From Branchiostoma floridae (taxonomy: Eukaryota > Chordata > Leptocardii > Amphioxiformes > Branchiostomatidae), in contig NC_049987.1 in assembly GCF_000003815.2 (NCBI RefSeq), positions 6,617,916 to 6,679,915 of the forward strand: a stretch of 62,000 bases of DNA, in the 5' to 3' direction. Made by a program: the position numbers and the translations under genes. Shown here piece by piece: positions 1 through 62,000 of this stretch. The stretch's first letter is position 1. The number at the start of each line of letters is the position of its first letter. The notes beneath the pieces are model-generated. The model was not told where the DNA came from and did not search any database. It saw only the letters and a list, made by a program, of their open reading frames with translations.

Positions 1-1317
1 AACATGCCACAATTTCCGGGAACAATGAACGGGAAAACACCGTAGTCAAAAGGGAATTGCAGAAGAGAAAAAAAATGTATTGAAGAGAAAATTCTATCAT
101 AGATGTCCACAGTCCAGTTATGATAGAAATATTCTACCTCCAGATTGTCACCTTTTAGAAATATACAGTCGTAATCAGGGCTTCTTACACCCTGTGACGT
201 GTATATTTTTATCACAGATGAAATCGTTTATTTATTCTAAACCAGGAAAACACCCTAGTCAAGGAAAGTATTTTAAGACAGAAAGATACAATACTACATG
301 TACCAATATGTACAATATAACAATGTATATATTTACGTCATTTGAAGGACTACCTCCCTTTAAAGTAGTAACTAATCAAACTCGAAAGTTGTCCATTCTT
401 TCATCTATACCAAAAACCAATATTATCCGTGCCATTGCTGTATTTGTCTTTTGACTCCAAACTACACAACATGAATTGTGTCTAAAAAAAACATCGCTTG
501 TTCCTTGCTCCTGTTTGAATTGTACAAGCAATGTCCTACATGTCACTGTGATTCATGACTGAACGGTCTGCGTTTGAACTTTGGGTGAATTTGTAACTAG
601 ACAGAATATGTTATCCTCTCTTTCGCTGAAATCGCACAATAAATATCTTTTAACACACTCAGTGTCACATTGCTTCGTTAAACATCCTTTAACAGTTCTT
701 TCAGAGTTTATGTATTGACTTATGATTATCTATACTTTTCAAGGGCCGTGACCAATTTGTTACTACGCAGTTTAGCTATCTGTAGTACCACCTGTCGCCG
801 CCAGTCGCCGCTGCTGCTGCATTACGTCATCACTGTCAGCACCTAATGTCGCTCACGTCACAGGTGCCTTCCACAAATCTCCAAGCACAAAAAGTGTGGA
901 AAATCTTGTCGCTTTCTTGCTGTTGTGCTTCCTGGATAGAGTGGATGGCTATCAACGACTTCCGTCAGTAAAAAAAAGTTGCATCCTCTTACCCTAACAT
1001 CTACTTGGAGATAGCAATCTACTCCCTGAAAATATCAACAATATAACACCTAAAGGGAAGTCCCAATAATTTTCCTTGTATGTGTGTATTTTGTCCTGAT
1101 CGGATTCCATTCCATTGGCAACAACACAGTGTGCGTACCAACTTCCCCTTCTTTCACCTTCACGGCACACACACTCAGTAACGTGTTCTCACAACGAGAT
1201 CCGGTAATCTACAAGCAGATGTGCGGAATGGATTGTGCAAACTGCTACATCTGTTACAAGTTACAAGTTACAAGTCTCTATACCAGACTTAGTGGGTTGT
1301 AGGACTAGAGGAAATTG

Positions 1318-1410
1318 ACCAAATAGATAGATAGATGGTTTATTGCGCAACAATTGCATCAGTGACAATGTATATACAGCATACTGAATAATACTAGTAT
1401 GCCCAGGGGA
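1318..1410 (-). repeat. Possible LINE 3' tail, antisense
   Basis: A short (TAGA)n run at about 1323-1336 is followed by a motif that reads on the - strand as an AATAAACC-type end. Short microsatellite tails of this kind are typical 3' ends of non-LTR retrotransposons. No coding part is visible, so this is a weak call based on arrangement only. Confidence 0.3.
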
Positions 1411-2014
1411 TCTGAATTAGTCATCCGCTGGTTGGAAATTGTACTTTATGGTCTTTAAGTTTAACTCCTCTGTCATATTAATATTATTCAGTTATTTGGC
1501 CGGTTTATACCATTTTGCAGCACCTCATGGAGTCTACAGTTCTACTATTAGATTACAGTCCCGTGAGTGTTCCCTGCTCCATAGTTCAGGCCAACTGCGC
1601 TATTCGCCAGCCGCCCTCTCTATATATACGGGCTATTTATAGAACAATGATTCAAGTGGGTTGAACAAAAACCGCGGAACTTGTGTGACCTGGCGGTGAG
1701 GAGGGTGTGGTGCCGCGCCTTTCTGAGCATCACAGGCACACTGGTCACGCCTAGGCGCGGCTGCGGTGGTCATATCGCCAAGGCCTGCTTTCTAATGATC
1801 TAATCTCCAATTGCAACCAGATCCTACGGTAGCATAAGATAGTATCAAAAGCTCGCAAAGAAGTTCAGCTGGCGTAGGAGTGTGTATGGCTACCCCCTAT
1901 CTGCTTGGAGATTACTCCTTTCCACTTGCAATGACGAGCTCTCCATGCGCACCCCCTGCGACCTCAAACGGATGAGTGTGAGCAGTAAGGATCTGGATCA
2001 TTCTCAGTGAAGGC

Positions 2015-2113
2015 TAGCCTGGATAACAGATCTCAGCCCGATATCAAAAATATGTATCGTGCACGATAGATATTTTTGAGATCGAGCTGGGGTCTGATCT
2101 GGTATCCAGGCTA
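2015..2113. mobile_element. 99-bp foldback MITE with 9-bp target duplication
   Basis: The element begins tagcctggata and ends tatccaggcta, and the two halves fold into a nearly complete hairpin whose centre is the palindrome tatcgtgcacgata (2055-2068). It is flanked by an exact 9-bp direct repeat, agtgaaggc, at 2006-2014 and 2114-2122. This is the signature of a non-autonomous DNA transposon insertion. Target duplications of 8-9 bp are known for Mutator-like, Merlin and hAT groups, and the superfamily is not settled. The TAGCCT terminus is shared with the 789-bp element at 52289-53077. Confidence 0.8.
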
Positions 2114-2575
2114 AGTGAAGGCGAACCTTTAAAAAAGTGAAATACTGGCAAAAATAGTACTAAAAGTTGGAAAAGAACAGACGTTAAACACTAAGAATGC
2201 CCCTTATATCTGCTCGAGCTCGGTGAGCTCGACTATGTTCATGCCGACTTTCATGAGTTTGTTTTGGGTACCCGGGTGCGCTACCAAACCAACATCCCCT
2301 GTGCTAAATTTAGACTGGATCAGTGACGTTATTATTTCCGATATATGAAAACTGATGTAATTTCTTCTGATGTCATGCATTCCATAACAAACTACGTCAT
2401 GTTCACTGTCTGTATCATAAGACTCATAACAACTGATCTTTGTGTCCAACCCCAAAGTGAAATAAAAGAGTCATTTTGACAAAAAAGTAATCCTTACACT
2501 TAAGTTTCAATAAACAATTCCCAGTTTTGATGACGGCAGATATGCTACAGCGTCGCTTTCGTCAGATGTTAACCT

Positions 2576-2583
2576 TGACGTCA
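2576..2583. promoter_or_regulatory. Perfect CRE palindrome TGACGTCA
   Basis: This is a full 8-bp CREB/ATF consensus site, one of five in the first 7.5 kb. Function is inferred from the motif only. Confidence 0.35.
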
Positions 2584-3557
2584 ACGTTTGCAAGGAAAAC
2601 ATTGGATATTGGGGTGTGTAAACACAACAAAAGTTATTGATTCTCTCTCTATTACTGTACGTGTTGTTATGCATCATGTGAAAGGTCCTTAGACCGCATA
2701 ATCACATACGTCAACTGTACTTAATTTGGGCGGGGACAGGTTTAAGGTAGGACTTTGTAACGGTACATGGGCCGGTAGTTAGGGAGTGGGCGGGAAGACA
2801 TGGATGGAAGCAATTAGCTACCAAGTCACTGCTGTTGGGAGGGTTTGTGATTGTACACCAGCGATTTGGGGACGGGAAAATTGCGCCTGATAAAAAGTAG
2901 AAGGCGCCTTCGCCACTAAGGTAATGGCCAGTGGTGTCCGTTTAAAACATGAAGTTGAAAGAAAGGCAGTGGAAAGGCGGTTGAGGAAAGGTGAATCGCG
3001 TATCCATAAATTCGATATACAAATTGTCAAGGAGAGGGACAGAGACGAAGGTAGAGAGAAGTTACGCGTCCTTCCAAAGTTCATTCCACATGTTCCAGCC
3101 GATCATATAAAGCGTTGCGTCCACGTATGATCGGAGTTGCATTTATCGTTGCTGCCGCCAGCCGTCGCTTCCACAGAAGAATCTGTCAACTCGATTCGTT
3201 CAAGTTCAGTCCGGGATGGATCTTCTTTGAATCGTAAAGGGGTCAAGTCTGCCATCTCTGATTACCCTCTTAAGCTTTTATAAATTTATGCAAGGAAAGC
3301 AAGATGATTTATTCTCTTTCTTCGTTATGCATACTTTTGCAATCTATCTATGTCTGAAAACATCCTTTACTAAAAACCTGATTACCGGCGGCGTCCTTTT
3401 GTGAATTACAGGCTATTATAGGCCATTAGCCTTGCTTGTTTCTGTGGCGTTCTTCACATTTCTCCCGCCAATTCTGAGTCTGCCAGGAAGCTGGAAAAGT
3501 CGCCTGCGGCTGAGGAAACCCTGTCGGCTCAGATCAGACGACAACTTGCTGCTGGGA

Positions 3558-3565
3558 TGACGTCA
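3558..3565. promoter_or_regulatory. Perfect CRE palindrome TGACGTCA
   Basis: This is a full CREB/ATF consensus octamer, second of the upstream cluster. No adjacent promoter element is obvious. Confidence 0.35.
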
Positions 3566-3735
3566 CATGGATACGGACATCAAAGTGTGCGATTATTAAA
3601 CGACACGTCTCCAACTGCATCATGATTTCATTTATTTGACGAAATTAAGTGTAAAATTTCAATTTGTCGTCATTCTAACGACCCCAGGGAAACATGGAAC
3701 CACAAATATGTTAACACTTGGGGAAATCGGGTGGA

Positions 3736-3830
3736 CATTGGGTTTAGAGAGGGTATGATTGGGGATTAGGAGTATTCGGGGTTCGATAAATAAATTCTGG
3801 ATTGGGATTGCGTCCTGTTTGTGGGAAGTA
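3736..3830. repeat. Dispersed direct repeat, copy 1
   Basis: The segment from cattgggtttag through the ggttcgataaat motif to the end of this interval is repeated with moderate divergence at 4359-4450, 623 bp downstream and in the same orientation. No inverted ends or coding potential are visible. It is probably a fragment of an unclassified repeat or an old local duplication. Confidence 0.6.
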
Positions 3831-4358
3831 CTTCTAAAGCAAAAATAAGCATTAACAAATTAACATATATGCAATGTTTTGTGGAAAATTGAAAAAAGGA
3901 CTGCCAATATTTCTAATGGAATATTTGGTTTTTGAACATGTACATTTGTTGAAAAAATTGGCCAACTTGGCTAAGCACAGGTTATAAACAAACACATGTT
4001 TGCAACATGATGATGAAACTCAGAACGTTCGACGGTTCGACTTTTGTGTCAAGAAGAAGTAGTATTGAAAGTACGGACGTTACCAGGAACCTTAGTTCTG
4101 TCTTATCAACATTGCACACCGGGTTAATGGTTCCCGTTCCTTTTGTGAATTATCTTGAACGCGAACATAACGGTTATTTCTCAAGTCAGAGATTTTCAAT
4201 TCATCCTCTAAGGGTTTCATCCCGCATTTGTGTATGTTTGGTAACTATTCGGGATATAGCACATGAGAATCGACGATGCGGTTATGAAATTTAAACATTA
4301 TAAACGCATCATTCACAAATCCTCAACGTTCGGGACTTCACAAATCATGCTCTCCACC

Positions 4359-4450
4359 CATTGGGCTTACAGAGGGTATGACTGGGGATTTGGAGTATTT
4401 GGGTTCGATAAATCATTTCTGGATTGGAGATCACGTCTTTTTTGGGGGGG
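4359..4450. repeat. Dispersed direct repeat, copy 2
   Basis: This is the second copy of the segment at 3736-3830. It shares the gagggtatga and gggttcgataaat motifs in the same order and spacing. The copy ends in a G-rich run at about 4440-4454. Confidence 0.6.
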
Positions 4451-4539
4451 GGGGGACTTCCAATATTGTGACGGTCGAAGCATCGTTAGATTAAGAGACA
4501 AGCAAAATAAACAATTGGAAAAGTAGTACCAATATTTTA

Positions 4540-4600
4540 ATATAATACTACTTTATTCCAAATTCATGCCCGCGAGGGCTACTTGCAGGTAACATGAAAG
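4540..4600 (-). mobile_element. LINE 3'-end fragment, antisense
   Basis: Read on the - strand, this interval carries the block TAGCCCTCG...GGCATGAAT...AATAAAG followed by AT-rich sequence. The LINE on the + strand ends in the same block at 19168-19198, just before its (ATT)n tail. The shared order of these short motifs supports a second, heavily truncated copy of the same LINE family. Only the last few tens of bases are recognisable. Confidence 0.55.
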
Positions 4601-5197
4601 GAGACAAACAATTAGTGTACAGCAGTATAGAATGTGTCTGAATGCAAAAATGAATCAATGATATCTTCGATCGGTTTTTGCAAATGCACTATCACGTTAG
4701 AGGCATTAGGAGTTCGTTCGGGATCGTGCATTAGAACCAACGATGCGATTGTCTACCATTACTCAATGCACACACCACGAAAGTTGAAATAGTGCCCTCG
4801 ATCTTTGCCCACACCGTTTCATCACGTATTGGTGATAGAAACATTTCCGTAAGTGACCGGGATAAGGTTTGTTCAATCCACGGCGCAGGAGTGCGGCAAG
4901 CAAATCCACGATATGTTTTAAGGATCCATTTCCGAGTCCAAAATCCGATCCATAGATCTAAGAAGAAATAAGAAAAGGGAGCAACTTGATCACATTCTAC
5001 TGATGATAACACGCAATGCTGTTTAACTTTTAAATGTTCGTAGATTGATAAAGAGCTGGTCAAGGAAACATGCATATGCCGTCAAAGAGGAGGCTGATTT
5101 CTGTCAGTTAGAACAACACTACAGTTTCTCAACATCATAACTACTATGTACAACGTCTATGTTGCTCGCTGTCATTGTACATAAGGTATAGCGGCTA

Positions 5198-5262
5198 TAG
5201 CCTCTACCAAATTGTCTAGTTTCTACTATTTGTCTAGCGATCCTCGGAACCTGGTAGAGCTA
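5198..5262. mobile_element. Small TAGCCTCTACC-family foldback remnant
   Basis: The interval starts tagcctctacc and ends cctggtagagcta, closely resembling both ends of the 789-bp element at 52289-53077. The inner part near 5236-5250 (agcgatcctcgga) also matches that element's inverted terminus. No 9-bp flanking duplication is seen. The assembly gap starts 12 bp downstream, so this may be one edge of a larger, collapsed element. Confidence 0.5.
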
Positions 5263-5274
5263 CCTATGGTAGGC

Positions 5275-5374
5275 NNNNNNNNNNNNNNNNNNNNNNNNNN
5301 NNNNNNNNNNNNNNNNNNNNNNNNNNNNNNNNNNNNNNNNNNNNNNNNNNNNNNNNNNNNNNNNNNNNNNNNNN
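5275..5374. other. Assembly gap (100 N)
   Basis: Exactly 100 unknown bases are present, which is a conventional placeholder length, so the true gap size is unknown. Reading frames that cross it have no meaning. Confidence 0.99.
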
Positions 5375-5492
5375 TAACACACAGACTGAACCAGCAGATA
5401 GTACCGTACTACGTGCTTCTACCGGGCATGAAGCAACCAGTATCAATATCCCGAACGCTACAATCCCAGAAATCAGATGAGGAACCATCAGG

Positions 5493-5500
5493 TGACGTCA
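5493..5500. promoter_or_regulatory. Perfect CRE palindrome TGACGTCA
   Basis: This is a full CREB/ATF consensus octamer, third of the upstream cluster. Confidence 0.35.
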
Positions 5501-6058
5501 CACTTCACTACTCCGTGTGAAGACGTCTGGTCAGCTTAAAATGAGTTTCTTACTCCTCACTGACTCAGAAAACGTCAGTTCGACAAGAATGTCACACCTG
5601 GGCGATACACGAACCGAGAGATGTACAAATCTCTTACTCACTCACTGGATGAGTCACTTCATTCACTGCACAGTCTTGTTACGTTGTCAATCGGGTGGGT
5701 ATGTCAGGGGTTTACGTATACCGTTACATCTCGACTTTCTTCCAGGCGGTTGGAACCAATGACAACTACATCATATGACTACTAGTATATCGTAGGGCCA
5801 TTTTGTAAATGAGTGCAATATCAAAATGGTGTACGTTTAGCACTATATCTGGATAAAATGATTTGAACTCGAAGAAAGACTTGCGACTTCCTTGAAGTGA
5901 TATCGCTTCTCTACTTTACAGCATGTTGCAGCTGAATCTACTGAATTGAACGAATAAAAACATACATGTATTTAATGAAGAGTGAAGTATGCTACTAACG
6001 CTATTGAAACAATTACGCCGTTCGGATTTTTATATACTGAGTTCAAAAGATGATGATA

Positions 6059-6308
6059 CCGTTTTTAAGACTTTATATCCGTACACAAAATACAGCGCTT
6101 ACCAACAAGCTTTCGATCAGTCCTCTGATCCTTCTCAAGTTGTAATGACCCAAAACCTAAGTCGCACTTCCGGAACGGAAGTGTGACGTCAGTAAAGGGT
6201 CAAAGGTGCTTGGCAGTCGGTATCGGCCCCCGTCTCTGTTGAGGGAAGGTTGATGGGCTTGTTGGTAAGCGCTTTATTTTGTGTACGGATATAAAGTCTT
6301 AAAAACTG
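6059..6308. mobile_element. Mariner-like MITE, 250 bp with 50-bp inverted repeats
   Basis: The arms at 6061-6110 and 6257-6306 are reverse complements over 50 bp with a single visible mismatch. The element is bounded by TA dinucleotides at 6057-6058 and 6309-6310, and its outer bases (CCG/CAG before TTTTTAAGAC) fit the TA target duplication of Tc1/mariner elements. It encodes no transposase and is therefore non-autonomous. A smaller palindrome built on acttccg...cggaagt lies at the centre (about 6163-6186), directly followed by a TGACGTCA site. Confidence 0.8.
6184..6191. promoter_or_regulatory. Perfect CRE palindrome inside the MITE
   Basis: TGACGTCA lies just after the central ETS-like palindrome of the mariner-like MITE. 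If that MITE is common in the genome, it would disperse this site. Confidence 0.35.
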
Positions 6309-7488
6309 TATACCGTCACAGATGAACTTACATTCAAATTCAAAAGATGATTTGACCCTATCATGTACAGCACCTCGAAAAGAAATTCCTTCTCATATAA
6401 CAGGTAACAAATAGCTAGATCAAGGAGGTTTCATCTTGATGATTGATCCTCCTTGGCTCTACACCTCCTCAACAATCATGACTCCATAACACACACATAC
6501 CTGATATCATCGATGGCTCCAAATGGGCGAAACCGATCTGAAGACAATTTAGTGCCGCTCTTTCCTTGCTACCCGTCACTTGCCACAAAGAAAAGTTATC
6601 GACTTTCTGTCATCGTTTCATCATCGCAGGTGCGTTTATTGAGCGTCGCAGTGTTTAAACGACACTTCATTCGTGCAAGGTGTGTTCATCATGCAAAGGC
6701 AGTTATCGAGAGCTCCGTGTATGTTGGGGCAGTTGCGTAAATGTTTTTGTTTCGGGTCTAAAAAGAACGTTTGTTTGTCTTGTATTATTTGAATAGGCGG
6801 CAAGTTTGAAAAAGGTGAAACTTGATCCCGACCCCGCGTGAAAACGAACGTTTTCCAGGTCACCAAACAACAAAAATGATTCTGACAAAAATCGATAGTT
6901 TGTTCCAAATACCGTATCACGTCGATATTTTAACATGATATCGTTTAGGGGTGGAAAAGTTTAGCCCTTGCTCAAACACTGGCTAATTAACGTTTAACTG
7001 CGACAACCCTCGACCTCAAGGGCCCCCAGGGGATGTCGGGAAATGGGGTCACACGTGTGAAGGGTCTACATGGAGGTTTTACGAGTTTTTAATGTTGATG
7101 TTACCGTCGTTAACTTCGGTATGTACTACGCAGTGATTTATGCATCCACAGTGTTTGATGTCCATGTTTCATCTTTATTGAAGAGCATTTCATTTCAATC
7201 TTTAAAGAGGTATTCTTCATAACACACTAGTATTCAACGTTCAACGTCGAAGAAGATCGAAGAAAACGCAATTCGGAAGATTCCTTAAGAATAACGTTAC
7301 ATGTTTTTCATTTACTCATAAAACGCTGTAATCAAATGTGTAACGCTACAGGTTATAATGTTCGTTTCCAGAATATTTCGCAATTTCACATTGACGATTT
7401 AAGTCCAAAACTATGAACCAAGAAGAAAATAACACCCGTTAAGTGTTACAGGTGGTTGCAATCGCAGTCATTCACGTCTGCCCAGAGA

Positions 7489-7496
7489 TGACGTCA
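7489..7496. promoter_or_regulatory. Perfect CRE palindrome TGACGTCA
   Basis: The octamer sits in the longer perfect palindrome agatgacgtcatct (7486-7499). It is the fifth site of the upstream cluster and lies about 1.1 kb before the probable ERM promoter. Confidence 0.4.
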
Positions 7497-8559
7497 TCTA
7501 ATGTCTTTGACCCTGGTTCCCGGGAGGAGGTCCGCTATCATGACCCTGGAATGACATGAAAAACACTGAAACAATTTTGCACTTTTGAAATACAATGATC
7601 GAACGTCAGAACCGATAAGCATGGTTTAGTATATGGAGAATTTTGTAGATATTCTGTACAAATCTGTAGATATGTGTTACAATGATGTGTAATACAAATA
7701 CACAGTTAACGTTACTCTCCTAGATTGTGACCTAATGAAAGAAACTGCAGGTCAAAAGAAGGCCAGAATCATCCCGTCCAATCTTTTTGGAGAGTGTAAT
7801 AAACATACATGTACTTTACAACAACAAGGATATATATAACGTCCTTGACAACAAGCATGTATTCTCCATAGCTTAGTGTTCAACACAAAGTTAATTTGAA
7901 TATCCCGCGGTGAACATGCAAATGAGAGATAATGTATACGTATAGCCTTAAATGACCATGGTACAGATCTATATGACAACGGTAAGGATACACGTGTCCG
8001 GCTGGTTTTCTTTGCCGTTGTTGCAAAAACAACGTGTTAAAACGAGGCGGTAAAAGGAGATCCTGTTTATAGTGAACTTAAAGACATATCAAAACATGGA
8101 TGTTAAGATATAAAGTTATTTATAACAGTTATAAACATGACGTCTTAGACCAAACTAACAGGTTCCGCTTGGTATAACGTTTAGTAGAGGTGGGTTGAGG
8201 TCCCCTCAGCAACACTAAACAACGTTAACAAAAAATAACGGCAACCAAATGTACATTTTCATATGTTATTAAGCTCAAGAATATTAAAGAAATGATAATG
8301 CCATTTGTTTTTAATGTACTGTGTGTAAGTTTTACCTTATTTTCCTAGAGTATGTAGGATTGATGTTATTTTCCAATAATGGAAGCATAACTTGTTATAT
8401 TGCTCTGTGGAAATGATAACTTGTGGCCACAAATCATAGCTCTATTTTTAGGGAGCATTCTTTATAAACTCTGAAAGATTTTATTCGCTGACCAATATCA
8501 GATTTGAGGTAACAATGATACCCGACTTTCGTCAAACCCCTATGTGAGCCTCCACTAGT

Positions 8560-8723
8560 TCCGGGCGGCTCGGATGATTGACAGGTGCTCAGGACGGCAC
8601 CACACCCTGCACGGCGGCCATATTGGAGGGAAGGCCGGTATAGCCACCTGAGCTGGCTGGAACTGTCGTCGAAAAACATCGTGTGTTGCCTCTCTGAGGA
8701 ATTTCTGAGCCTGATATTTTGTG
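8560..8723 (+). promoter_or_regulatory. Probable ERM promoter and non-coding first exon
   Basis: A GC-richer stretch holds gcggccatattgg (8614-8626), combining a YY1-like GGCCAT core with an inverted CCAAT box (ATTGG, 8622-8626). A perfect donor, gtaagt, begins at 8724. A matching acceptor (pyrimidine-rich tract ending cctacag) ends at 9050, just before the exon that carries the start codon. I infer a 5' UTR exon ending at 8723 and a 327-bp 5' UTR intron. The transcription start cannot be placed from sequence alone. Confidence 0.35.
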
Positions 8724-9050
8724 GTAAGTTAGATGAAAATGTTATGTATTTGCTGTATTAGTTTTGTGAAGTTTAGTGATTATTTGGCGAAGTTATGGGG
8801 GTAAAAGTGGAGGGGTGTCGTACTAGCGTGTTTGCACGTCATCGTGTAGTTGTAAGGGAGGGAACTTCGACCCCGCAGGAAAAATTCACGACGTACGTCA
8901 TTCCGATGATATACACGCCTCTGTTTACCCATTCCTCGAGCCTACCACATCCAGCCTGGCCAGTTTAAACCCCTGTCACCAGCTAGAGCTGGCTAGTTCG
9001 TGCAGGTTTGGACAGAGAAATTTTACCGCCGTGTTTTTGTGTTCCTACAG

Positions 9051-9170
9051 TTTGAAGTGGAGCTTACCAGAAGCGACGTCGCGCGCCAAGCGGATATTTT
9101 GCACCCGAACGGACGACAAGGATTTCTGACAGGATTTTCCATTGGGACAGTGCTCTAAAAAACCACCGAG

Positions 9171-9182
<12 letters not shown>
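9051..9182 (+). CDS. ERM exon 1: 5' UTR and MPKT start
   Basis: The coding part is 9171-9182 (ATG CCG AAA ACA, MPKT), immediately followed by the perfect donor gtaagt. Vertebrate moesin and ezrin genes also place only MPK+1 residue in their first coding exon, which makes this start secure. The 5' boundary at 9051 is inferred from the cctacag acceptor and could instead be a transcription start further upstream. Phase 0 joins directly to exon 2. Confidence 0.85.
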
Positions 9183-61852
<52,670 letters not shown>

Positions 61853-62000
61853 GTACGTACACATGGTGTAGTACTGAGGTGCAGGGTTGTAGCCAGCCTG
61901 AAGTCATTTTCAGTCCCCTTGATTTTGAATGGGAATCCTATCGAGCACCAAAGGCATGGCGTGACATTGTGTGTCATTTCTAGGGGTCTGGGTCACAGAA

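Larger units (their letters stand above)
1..8430. other. Upstream region without recognised exons
   Basis: No reading frame here resembles a known protein, and the open frames are all short (124 codons or fewer). The stretch contains a foldback element at 2015-2113, a LINE 3'-end fragment near 4540-4600, a 95-bp dispersed duplication (3736-3830 and 4359-4450), an assembly gap, a mariner-like MITE at 6059-6308 and five perfect TGACGTCA palindromes. Two GGGCGG boxes lie near 2730-2790. It may hold distal regulatory DNA of the ERM gene or a neighbouring intergenic region, and the sequence alone does not decide. Confidence 0.5.

Noticed and set aside
2924-3130. 68-codon charged frame with ATG, near GC boxes
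   Set aside because: No family resemblance, no convincing splice context and no continuation; left as unexplained upstream DNA.
3780-4410. GGTTCGATAAA motifs resembling a tRNA B box
   Set aside because: No A box or cloverleaf could be fitted around either copy; they belong to the dispersed direct repeat.

Overview
This is a eukaryotic, intron-rich, AT-leaning window, most likely from an invertebrate chordate such as amphioxus (Branchiostoma). That attribution is an inference. It rests on an ezrin/radixin/moesin (ERM) protein almost co-linear with the vertebrate proteins, large introns, and a dense mix of tyrosine-recombinase retrotransposon, LINE and small inverted-repeat elements. Two assembly gaps are present (5275-5374 and 17040-17795).

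The one host gene I can support is an ERM (moesin/ezrin/radixin-type) gene on the + strand. Eleven coding exons run from the MPKT start at 9171 to 61852 and give 410 codons with every splice phase consistent. They encode the complete FERM domain and the first part of the central alpha-helical region. The rest of the helix and the C-terminal actin-binding domain lie beyond the right edge. A second candidate first exon (ATG at 16156-16158 followed by a perfect donor) would replace MPKT by a lone Met. A non-coding 5' exon upstream of 9051 is also plausible.

Layout: 1-8.4 kb is upstream DNA without recognised exons. It holds several foldback elements and five perfect TGACGTCA palindromes. 8.4-9.2 kb holds the probable main promoter, 5' UTR and first coding exon. 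Intron 1 (9183-30795) contains the alternative first exon, a 5'-truncated LINE (about 18.0-19.2 kb, + strand), and on the - strand a DIRS-order (Ngaro/PAT-like) retrotransposon at about 23.66-28.41 kb. That element carries gag, RT-RNase H and tyrosine-recombinase reading frames between identical 291-bp repeats. A 26-bp minisatellite runs right up to the exon 2 acceptor. Introns 2 and 3 are mostly plain sequence, with a 159-bp tandem repeat near 38 kb and several inverted-repeat elements between 43 and 49.5 kb. From 51.9 kb onward the exons are closely spaced. A 74-bp tandem repeat has copied the exon 6 donor site, and a 789-bp terminal-inverted-repeat element with a 9-bp target duplication sits in intron 4.

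The most interesting points are the alternative ERM start exon, the two tandem arrays that incorporate authentic splice sites, the mixed structure of the YR retrotransposon repeats, and two foldback elements with 9-bp target duplications and related TAGCCT ends. Homology calls come from reading the translated sequence against remembered family features. No search was run.
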